64,000 bases of DNA, from the NCBI GenBank assembly GCA_009760885.1, contig CM019708.1, positions 13,317,931-13,381,930 of the forward strand, in the 5' to 3' direction. Below are positions 55,540-64,000 of the stretch, in pieces. Source of the stretch: Achatina immaculata. Its lineage: Eukaryota > Mollusca > Gastropoda > Stylommatophora > Achatinidae. Position 1 is the first letter of the stretch; the number at the start of each line of letters is the position of its first letter. Position numbers and translations under genes: made by a program. The notes under the pieces were generated by a model. It made no database searches. It was not told the origin of the DNA and was given only the letters and a program-made list of their open reading frames with translations.

Positions 55540-56270
55540 TCAGAATTACTACATTTGTCAAGTATTTTTTATATTCCACATTACTTTGTGGCGTAGAAAC
55601 ATGAACTATGGAAAATAAACAATAAACTACAACAGAAAATGTAAGTTCTCGAGATCTGGATACTCTAAAAAAAATGAAACTTGTTTCTTTGAGAAACTAG
55701 AAAGAAAAATTGCTAGAATTACTGATATATCTGGAAATTAAAATTAAGTCAGCGGAGAACAATTCTCTTGAAGCATTTTATTACGATAAAGAATATTTAA
55801 ACGGAAAAGTAAACTGGAAATAAAGTGCAGTGAAAAAAAGGCAAGAGACTTAAGATTGAATGGAATAAGATGCAGGGGAAAAACGTAAAACATTTAAACA
55901 GAATGGGAAAAGATGCAGGGGAAAAACGTAAAAGATTTAAACAGAATGGAATAAGATGCAGGGGAAAAAGCGTAAACGATTTAAACAGAATGGAATAAGA
56001 TTCAGGGGAAAAAACGTCAGATATCTAAAATGGATGGAATAAGGTGCAGAGGAAAAGAGTCAGCTATCTAAAATGGATGGAATAAGATGCAAGGAAAAAA
56101 TGAAGAGGACAACAACAGTTCGCGCTGGTAGAGAGCATCAAGAAGTTGGCAAGAAGCAATGTGGCCAAACAGACCCTGAAAACAAGAAGTCAAACCACAA
56201 TGGAAATCTACTGCAGTCATCCTTCCAAACCGACGTGGCACATGATGATGGTGACGACTGCTGACGCCAT
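55540..56270 (+). mobile_element. Decayed LINE 3' region (copy 1)
   Basis: TTACTTTGTGGCGTAGAAAC gives a broken LLCGVET, like the LINE motif LLYGSES/T. The 3' end TGGCACATGATGATGGTGAC resembles the (GAT)n-type LINE terminus seen at 30890. Between them lies an internal 38-40-bp repeat (TTTAAACAGAATGGAATAAG + ATGCAGGGGAAAAACG, about 5 units). Heavily decayed. Confidence 0.5.
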
Positions 56271-57158
56271 ATCTGTATTTGAGAAACAGACTTGACATGT
56301 TGATATACATAACTTAACTCGAGTCATGTCTCAATCTCCTGATATCACCCGCAAACAAACGAGCCCTTGAATCCGCCTCGTTCGGACAATTCTTCTACAT
56401 GAGCTGGGCTGACCTACTTAGCTGTTAACAGCTAAGAACCACGGATACATGACTCAAGCCAAGGAAGTGACGAAGGTATCTGTCACCAAAGTTTTCTGGG
56501 ATTTTTGGAGTTTTTCCTCCAGGTTCTTATCACTCAGGCATTTCCTGTAGGACCCACTTGACTTTTCTACAGATACTCCTCAACACAGTCTTCGAAGTCA
56601 TTACAACTTTTTCACCTGTCACCACCAATCCCAGTTCCATTTCTTTGTTACCTGTGCCAAGGTGAATATAGTTTTATTTACCTTGGTTAGTCATATGTCT
56701 TTTACTGTGGGCTGAACACATTAGATAGTTAATTAGGGGAACTGGCATCGCAGCATTCCGGACACGCCCATGATAGCTCTGTTTCCCCTTCCGGACACGC
56801 CCATGATAGCTCAGTTTCCCCTTCCGGACACGCCCATGATAGCTCAGTTTCCCATTCTGTAGCAAGTATCGTGGGGGGGGGGGTGTTTTGCTAATTATCT
56901 CCGTCAGTAGTTGATTATGATACGGTCTGTCGCGTCCTACGAGTGGGCATCTCTTTCCGGTTTCTTTCTTTATTGCCATTTCTTTCGCTGTTATTTTCAC
57001 CCGTAGTTGTTGGAGTGTCTTTCACGGTGGGGTCAGGCTAGCGTCTCTTCAGAGTCGCTGTGCCAGTTTGGGCCTGTTATACCGGCAAGTCTGGCTGCAA
57101 TTTCGTCCAGTACTTCAGTAAAACATCTGAAGGCTAGTAACATCCGAAGACAAGGAGC
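55654..57158. repeat. About 1504-bp tandem duplication, copy 1
   Basis: From ATCTGGATACTCT to GACAAGGAGC, this block recurs directly at 57159. The only differences I found are homopolymer lengths (one A near 55835; 11 versus 10 G near 56872). It carries the decayed LINE 3' end and a 33-bp x3 repeat (GACACGCCCATGATAGCTCA) at 56757-56850. Confidence 0.95.
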
Positions 57159-58662
57159 ATCTGGATACTCTAAAAAAAATGAAACTTGTTTCTTTGAGAA
57201 ACTAGAAAGAAAAATTGCTAGAATTACTGATATATCTGGAAATTAAAATTAAGTCAGCGGAGAACAATTCTCTTGAAGCATTTTATTACGATAAAGAATA
57301 TTTAAACGGAAAAGTAAACTGGAAATAAAGTGCAGTGAAAAAAGGCAAGAGACTTAAGATTGAATGGAATAAGATGCAGGGGAAAAACGTAAAACATTTA
57401 AACAGAATGGGAAAAGATGCAGGGGAAAAACGTAAAAGATTTAAACAGAATGGAATAAGATGCAGGGGAAAAAGCGTAAACGATTTAAACAGAATGGAAT
57501 AAGATTCAGGGGAAAAAACGTCAGATATCTAAAATGGATGGAATAAGGTGCAGAGGAAAAGAGTCAGCTATCTAAAATGGATGGAATAAGATGCAAGGAA
57601 AAAATGAAGAGGACAACAACAGTTCGCGCTGGTAGAGAGCATCAAGAAGTTGGCAAGAAGCAATGTGGCCAAACAGACCCTGAAAACAAGAAGTCAAACC
57701 ACAATGGAAATCTACTGCAGTCATCCTTCCAAACCGACGTGGCACATGATGATGGTGACGACTGCTGACGCCATATCTGTATTTGAGAAACAGACTTGAC
57801 ATGTTGATATACATAACTTAACTCGAGTCATGTCTCAATCTCCTGATATCACCCGCAAACAAACGAGCCCTTGAATCCGCCTCGTTCGGACAATTCTTCT
57901 ACATGAGCTGGGCTGACCTACTTAGCTGTTAACAGCTAAGAACCACGGATACATGACTCAAGCCAAGGAAGTGACGAAGGTATCTGTCACCAAAGTTTTC
58001 TGGGATTTTTGGAGTTTTTCCTCCAGGTTCTTATCACTCAGGCATTTCCTGTAGGACCCACTTGACTTTTCTACAGATACTCCTCAACACAGTCTTCGAA
58101 GTCATTACAACTTTTTCACCTGTCACCACCAATCCCAGTTCCATTTCTTTGTTACCTGTGCCAAGGTGAATATAGTTTTATTTACCTTGGTTAGTCATAT
58201 GTCTTTTACTGTGGGCTGAACACATTAGATAGTTAATTAGGGGAACTGGCATCGCAGCATTCCGGACACGCCCATGATAGCTCTGTTTCCCCTTCCGGAC
58301 ACGCCCATGATAGCTCAGTTTCCCCTTCCGGACACGCCCATGATAGCTCAGTTTCCCATTCTGTAGCAAGTATCGTGGGGGGGGGGTGTTTTGCTAATTA
58401 TCTCCGTCAGTAGTTGATTATGATACGGTCTGTCGCGTCCTACGAGTGGGCATCTCTTTCCGGTTTCTTTCTTTATTGCCATTTCTTTCGCTGTTATTTT
58501 CACCCGTAGTTGTTGGAGTGTCTTTCACGGTGGGGTCAGGCTAGCGTCTCTTCAGAGTCGCTGTGCCAGTTTGGGCCTGTTATACCGGCAAGTCTGGCTG
58601 CAATTTCGTCCAGTACTTCAGTAAAACATCTGAAGGCTAGTAACATCCGAAGACAAGGAGCA
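57159..58662. repeat. About 1504-bp tandem duplication, copy 2
   Basis: Second copy. It includes the duplicate LINE 3' end (to 57770) and the 33-bp x3 repeat at 58261-58355. It ends at GGAGCATCTG, where the 17-bp array begins. The junction shares ATCTG with both boundaries. Confidence 0.95.
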
Positions 58663-59290
58663 TCTGAAGACTAGTAACATCTGAAGACTAGTAACATCTG
58701 AAGACTAGTAACATATGAAGACTAGTAACATTTGAAGACTAGTAGCATCTGAAGACTAGTAACATTCGGAGACTAGTAACATCCGAAGACTAGTAACATT
58801 TGAAGACTAGTAGCATCTGAAGACTAGTAACATTCGGAGACTAGTAACATCCAGAGACTAGTAACATCCGAAGACTAGTAACATCCGGAGACTAGTAACA
58901 TCCGAAGACTAGTAACATCCGAAGAAAATTAGTAACATCTGAAGACTAGTAATATCTGAAGACTAGTAAAATCTGAAGAATAGTAAAATCTGAAGAATAG
59001 TAACATTCGGAGACTAGTAACATCCAGAGACTAGTAACATCCAGAGACTAGTAACATCTGAAGACTAGTAACATCTGAAGACTAGTAACATCCGGAGACT
59101 AGTAACATCTGAAGACTAGTAACATCTGAAGACTAGTAACATCTGGAGACTAGTAACATCTGAAGACTAGTAGCATCCGAAGACTAGTAACATCCGGAGA
59201 CTAGTAACATCCGAAGACTAGTAACATCCGAAGACTAGTAACATCTGAAGACTAGTAACATCTGAAGACTAGTAACATCTGAAGAAAAAC
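58640..59290. repeat. 17-bp satellite, about 37 units
   Basis: GAAGACTAGTAACATCT repeats with CGAAGA, GGAGA, ATTTGA and GTAGC variants. Every unit carries ACTAGT. The array starts with the terminal sequence of the 1504-bp duplication (GGCTAGTAACATCCGAAGA). Confidence 0.95.
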
Positions 59291-59544
59291 GATTAAAAAA
59301 TCCACAACTGAACACGAATTCTTTAAACCTTGGACTGGATAGAATCGAAACATTTTGTGTAATCCATCTCTGTCATTGAATATCAGAATATCATGTACTA
59401 TCTTCCTCTGTGAAAGTCGGTAGTAAACAAAAGACCATCAGGAAGTCCACCAGAGGCAACAGAGATGATCTTTCTTAGAACTATGGTAGAGAATATCATG
59501 GAAGCTAAGATGACCAATGATGAATATTTGTCAAGAAAAAAATT
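59291..59544. other. No gene recognised
   Basis: Spacer with CACCAGAGGCAACAGAGATG. No open frame. Confidence 0.35.
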
Positions 59545-60245
59545 ACCCCCCCCCCCCCCAAAAAAAAAAAGAAAAGAAAACAAGAACAAATGATAAAAAA
59601 GAAAACAAGAACAAATGATTAAAAAAGAAAGAAAACAAGAACAAATGATAAAAGGGAAAACAAGAACAAATGATAAAAAGGAAACAAGAACAAATGATAA
59701 AAAAAAGAAAACAAGAACAAATGATTAAAAAAAAAGAAAACAAGAACAAGTAATAAAAAAAGAAAACAAGAACAAATAGTTAAAAGAGAAAACAAGAACA
59801 AATGATACAACAAGAAAACAAGAACAAATGATACAACAAGAAAACAAGAACAAATGACAAAAAAGAAGAGCCAGTGGAAGAAAAGAACTAAGTAGAAAAG
59901 AAAGACAGGAACCAAAGGAATAAGGAAGATAAGAACCAATGGAAAAGGAAGAGAGAACCAATATAAAAAATATAACCAACGGAAAAGGAAGATTTGACTA
60001 ATATAAAAAATATAACAAGAACGAATGGAAAAGGAATATAGGACCAATACAAAAGATGGACAAGAACCAATGGAGCAAAAATGAAAATAGGAACATAAGA
60101 AATATATAAAGCAAGCACCAGTGAAGAAAGGAAGTCAAGAGTCAGTGAAAAGCGGAAGACAGGAACCAGTGAGATAAGAAATACAAGAACAAATGAAAAA
60201 AAAAAGAAAGGTGAGAATCAATGAAAGAAGGAATTTAATAAAACT
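59545..60245. repeat. A-rich degenerate 18-30-bp repeat
   Basis: A C-run (59546-59559) is followed by an A-run, then by AGAAAACAAGAACAAATGAT at variable spacing. This drifts into ACCAATGGAAAAGGAAGA-type units. The minus frames are Phe/Leu low complexity. Confidence 0.85.
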
Positions 60246-60479
60246 GCAAACAAAAATAATCCAATCAACAATCCTTCGACATAACGAGAGGCGAAAGATT
60301 TGAAAACATCATAACAACAGGAAAGATAAAACACAAACAATGGCAAAGGGCTTCAGTCACTTAAATTCTGCATTGTAAATCAGCACCGAGTGCCCAGAAT
60401 GTGGCAGGTGTTCTGGAATATCCAGGTGACTCATATCTTTATTACAACAAGGTGAGGACAAGTAGTCATTCGTTCATTC
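60246..60479. other. No gene recognised; (ATTC)n
   Basis: A short (TTCA)n tract lies at 60467-60486, next to a LINE fragment that starts at the same point. Confidence 0.4.
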
Positions 60480-60660
60480 ATTCATTTGCATGTCCCTTGC
60501 GGAACTTTGCCTCCCTAACAGCTCTCCTGTAGGCCTCTCGGTTGTGGGCAAGATGGCCTGCACCTGATTTGCAGATCATCAACGATGTCTTGCAGCCATC
60601 TTCGCCTTGGTCTTCCTCTCTTTCTTTTTCCCATTATGTACCCTTCCAAGGCAGGTAGTC
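60480..60660 (-). mobile_element. LINE reverse-transcriptase C-terminal fragment (short)
   Basis: The minus strand gives LEGYIMGKRKRGRPRRRW, LQDIVDDLQ, and NREAYRRAVREAKFRKG. It nearly matches 48645-48870. It has a small deletion around DATAAGYLA. Confidence 0.85.
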
Positions 60661-61540
60661 AGTGCAGACAATACAGAAAAGTAAATTTCGGTTAGAGGGA
60701 CAGAAACTTAAGTATATTTGAACTCTTCCGTGTAAATCATGCAACTACCGATCTGTTTCCTAATTTTACGAAACTATTATTAGTAATCGTTAGCCTGATG
60801 GTAAGTTGAAACTTACACTATGTGCCAATTAAAGGGCTTTGTAAAACAAAGAAAGGGGGAAAAAAATCTAGAAATAAATTATTTGCGCTGTACAATTTTT
60901 TTTTCTGCATTTTTGAGATACAAACTGTAAACAGAAATGTAAGTTAATTACAGGCATTATCGTCATTTCTTGGTAAAAGCGTGATGGGTGTGTTTATTAT
61001 TAAACTGTTTCTGCGGTCTTGTGATTATTTTTGTTAGTTATTGTTTGGCAGGAAAGAGTTAAGTTCGAAATTGCCTTCATTACTACATGTCATACTGTGC
61101 GACTGTGAGGATATGATGGGTTATTTAACTGTTTTCTTAACCGATAAATACAGATTTTCTCACCTATGACTACTTATATTGTTTCGTTAAATGAAAAAAA
61201 AGAAGCATAATCACCTTTCTTCTGGCTTTTAGAGGTTCAAATTTAAACAGTTGAATAAAAACTATATGTAGGATATCTCGTTGTGTTTTTCGATAAAATA
61301 CATGGCGACTGTGTCTAATAGAAACTGGCTATGTGGGCTTCAGATTTATTATTTGGAAGGCTACAAGTTAAATATCCGCTACCAAGATCTCCCAGTCGAC
61401 CCAGCAATTAAACTGGGACCTCACACACCAGTGTTAGGGAAAGCTGCCCCTAAGAAGAGAAATATTTGACAGGATGTGTGGGTCACTGGATTACGTCATA
61501 AGCGACATAGTTAAAGAGGGGCCTTCAAGAGGAATTTTTT
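60661..61540. other. No gene recognised
   Basis: AT-rich sequence. The plus frame at 61281-61469 has no motif. Confidence 0.4.
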
Positions 61541-61830
61541 TAAGGGGATGCAAAACTCTCTCTCTCTCTCTCTCTCTCTCCCCCCCCCCACCCCACCCCG
61601 GGCCTTCATTCTTCACCCTTTTGATTAGCCATTCTGTTTTCATTCTTAAAAAAAAAAGCTCTCTGAGCACCCTTAAAACAGAAGAGGCCCTGGGGGCACC
61701 ATTAAAACAGAGGAAGTTCTCCGACCCCTTTCTCAAACCACCCCTCCCACATACACACACAAACTTAAAACAGAAGGGGCCCTCGGGGTATCCCTCGACA
61801 CCCCCTTTTCCCTCCCCCCATTAAAAAAAA
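61541..61830. repeat. (CT)n, C-runs and a degenerate AAAACAGAAGAGGCCCT repeat
   Basis: (CT)n lies at 61555-61579, then C-runs. Three copies of CTTAAAACAGAAGAGGCCCT / TTAAAACAGAGGAAG / CTTAAAACAGAAGGGGCCC at about 40-80 bp spacing follow. A related sequence lies at 8555-8590 in the opposite orientation. Confidence 0.6.
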
Positions 61831-62459
61831 GAGAAAACAAAAGCCACGTGTCGGTCGGCACATGTGGCATCTTATACCCATCCTCCCCCACTTAATATAG
61901 ATGAAGCCATCCTAGCTTTGGTGCGCCCCATTCCCCCACCCCACAACCTCTTTTTGGGCCTGAATGTTAGTGCACGATTAGAAAATGAGACTAAAGGACA
62001 GTTTCATGTACGCGAGATCCCGACAGTTTAGTCAGAGAGCAAAGTGGTAAAAGAATATATCCTTCAAACACATCTTTCAACTGTGGTCTTGACCAAGTAG
62101 CAGAATTGTTGCTTTTCTTAAGCCCTGAGTGACAGAAACTTTCGAAGAAACGCAGCAGATTCATTAAGGTCGCCAAAGATGTCGTCTGTCAAGCCTTCGT
62201 CCTCAGCGATGACCCTTCATGACCTAGTGTCGCCGGAGTGAACTAAAGCAACAGTAAACGTGCTCTTTCGCAACAGGAAGGCTGAAATTTATGTAAATTG
62301 CGCTAAATTTATCAAATTTATCTCGAGATACCTGGCGTGGTTAATTAATGGCTACCTGGCTGCTAGCAACCCCAGGAACATCTTGGCTACCTGGCTATGT
62401 CGGCGGCCGGTTGGTCACGCTGTTATAAATGTCCTTCAAGTCAATGTCAACATTTATAT
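61831..62459. other. No gene recognised
   Basis: Apparently unique sequence. A short CTGGCTACCTGG / CTTGGCTACCTGGCTATG repeat lies at 62330-62400. Confidence 0.35.
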
Positions 62460-62910
62460 CACGGAGAGAGTGGGAGAGAAAGAGAGTGGGAGAGAAAGAG
62501 AGTACGAGAGAAAGAGAGTACGAGAGAAAGAGAGTGGGAGAGAAAGAGAGTACGAGAGAAAGAGAGTACGAGAGAAAGAGAGTGGGAGAGAAAGAGAGTG
62601 GGAGAGAAAGAGAGTAGGAGAGAAAGAGAGTGGGAGAGAAAGAGAGTGGGAGAGAAAGAGAGTACGAGAGAAAGAGAGTGGGAAAGAAAGAGAGTAGGAG
62701 AGAAAGAGAGTGGAAGAGAAAAAGAGTACGAGAGAAAGAGAGTGGGAGAGAAAGAGAGTGGGAGAGAAAGAGAGTAGGAGAGAGAGTAGGAGAGAAAGAG
62801 AATGGGAGAGAAAGAGAGTGGGTTAGAAAGAGAGTAGGAGAGAAAGAGAGTAGGAGAGAAAGAGAGTGGAAGAGAAAGAGAGTAGGAGAGAAAGAGAGTG
62901 AGATAGAAAG
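62460..62910. repeat. 18-bp GA-rich minisatellite, about 25 units
   Basis: GAGAGAAAGAGAGTGGGA alternates with TACGA and TAGGA variants. Because 18 is a multiple of 3, Glu/Arg and Ser/Leu frames stay open on both strands. Confidence 0.9.
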
Positions 62911-63356
62911 ATGCAGGGAAAAAATCTAGACAAGTTAATTTAAACGCACAAAAAAAAAGACAAGTAACCGATCTCATTATAGATCACAATACTCGCACAA
63001 AATGGGAAGGCATGATCGCAGACGTCGTTCGGCAAAAGTATTGTTTATTTATAGATACAAGTCTTCATTCTGTGAAACTACACACGGACTGCTAATAATT
63101 TCTGTGTTTGACTGAGCGAGTCATAGTATACGGGACAGGAGTGTCAACTCACTGGTTGCCAAAGTTACCCTTTATCGAAATGATATCTTCGGCGCGCCGC
63201 ATTTAGCATCGCGGTATTTTAGGCGGGGCCGCACACACCCGGGAACTACTTTCCAGCCAGCAGGAAACACATGTATCTCCAATTTGTTGTTGTTGTTGTT
63301 GTAAAGGCAACTGAAAAGGTTCTGTTTACTATGTTCATGTACAGGTCTATGATTAG
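62911..63356. other. No gene recognised
   Basis: Spacer with (GTT)n at 63286-63302. The minus frame 63456-63172 has no motif. Confidence 0.35.
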
Positions 63357-63860
63357 ATGACCAGGCTTGATGTTGTTCAGACTTTCCTGCGGGATCTAAA
63401 CGCAGCACCAAAGTTTCTACACGGTACAGCTGGGCTTCGTGATCAGACAGTACCACTAATGTTACAACAGTCTGAGATACGGAACCACCTTTCCAACAGG
63501 ATCAAGATCGGGCCCGACCGACACGTGGCCCGTGTGGCCCTGGTTAAGATGACAAGAGAACATGTTCTACAGGAGTGCCCAGCATCCGAGGGACAGAGAA
63601 AATAGGTCAACACTTGGCATGTGGTGTTCAAGACAAGCTTTATGAGGACGTACACCAGCTCCAGATGACCATCGATTACGTCAGAAGTATACAAGTCGAC
63701 ATCCGAGGAACAAGCTTGTCTTGTCTAGTGCTATCTCCCTGTAACTGCCAGATGTTGTTCTATGCAGCCGATGCTGCGAAGGTGTTGAGGCACAACGTCG
63801 CATCGGCGTGGGAGCGAGTTATGACAGCTATTTTTTCAGTTTCAGAGTGCAGCTAAAAAT
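63357..63860 (+). mobile_element. LINE C-terminal fragment (RNase H side)
   Basis: The plus strand reads RNHLSNRIKIGPDRH, KMTREHVLQECPASEGQRK. Then, one frame over, LYEDVHQLQMTIDYVRSIQ. The order K(I/F)G...T.EH(V/L)LQ.CP....R....L...L......I is the familiar tail of RNase H-bearing LINE ORF2s. It is frameshifted and related to 8690-9020 and 44990-45195. Confidence 0.7.
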
Positions 63861-64000
63861 CAGGGGATGTCCACTACTTCTTTAGCAGACTCCACCACCT
63901 TGAGAACTAATGGTGATTCTTGCCCCGTTAGCCAGGCTAGGCCTGTTACAGGCGAGTTCCAACGGAGAGGTGGGACAGAGTTTTGTCTCGCTATGGTTCG
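63861..64000. other. Window edge; short dispersed sequence
   Basis: CCCCGTTAGCCAGGCTAGGC resembles the reverse complement of 26680-26700, so it belongs to some dispersed repeat. Nothing else is recognised. Confidence 0.4.

Noticed and set aside
62260..62929. Glu/Arg-rich frames of 99-172 codons on both strands
   Set aside because: An 18-bp GA-rich array, open on both strands because 18 is divisible by 3.

Overview
The window is eukaryotic, AT-leaning and extremely rich in repeats. It has GT-AG introns, tRNA-derived SINEs, many decayed non-LTR retrotransposon (LINE) 3' ends and dozens of micro- and minisatellites. There are no bacterial operons, rRNA genes or convincing tRNA genes. The TNF-receptor cysteine-rich domains plus this repeat landscape suggest an invertebrate metazoan. 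A mollusc, probably a gastropod, is my best guess; that is inference, not proof.

The best-supported gene lies on the minus strand. A 130-bp exon (7129-7000) and a 3.2-kb exon (4809-1630) join in frame at a phase-1 intron and rebuild TNF-receptor cysteine-rich domains. The large exon then runs into a roughly 1000-residue acidic stalk with about 40 copies of a 9-residue repeat (consensus AGGDETAHQ) and a Thr/Pro-rich region. It ends at a splice donor, so the rest (membrane segment, any death domain) is not seen and probably lies beyond base 1. At 33.4-33.9 kb, also on the minus strand, a TATA-box promoter, an ATG-free 5' leader and a signal-peptide exon ending at GTAAGT in phase 0 match the phase-0 start of the 7129 exon. 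This could be the first exon of the same gene, about 26 kb upstream. Weaker candidate first exons or promoters lie at 19.5-19.9 kb (+), 35.4-35.6 kb (+), 44.0-44.2 kb (-) and 46.9 kb (+). A short acyl-CoA-dehydrogenase-like segment (tentative) occurs twice, at 52.2 and 53.7 kb (-).

Mobile DNA: reverse-transcriptase or RNase H ends of several LINE families lie at 5.4, 8.7, 12.1-13.5, 20.8, 22.6, 26.7, 30.4, 34.1, 35.7, 39.5-41.1, 41.7, 45.0, 48.6, 55.5/57.2, 60.5 and 63.4 kb. SINE copies lie at 1.0, 1.5, 14.3-15.1, 23.2, 25.3 and 35.1 kb. Two minisatellites are visibly made of SINE 3'-tail sequence.

Tandem arrays: the largest is a 25-bp satellite of about 99 units at 49.2-51.7 kb. Others have units of 17, 20, 25, 31-34, 37, 42, 44, 48, 54, 58 and 69 bp. 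From 51.9 to 58.7 kb there are three consecutive near-perfect tandem duplications (1559 bp x2, 171 bp x2, 1504 bp x2), followed by a 17-bp array. A near-perfect 148-bp palindrome lies at 47.9-48.0 kb. Most long open frames in the window are by-products of repeats whose length is a multiple of 3, or whose three-unit period has no stops.
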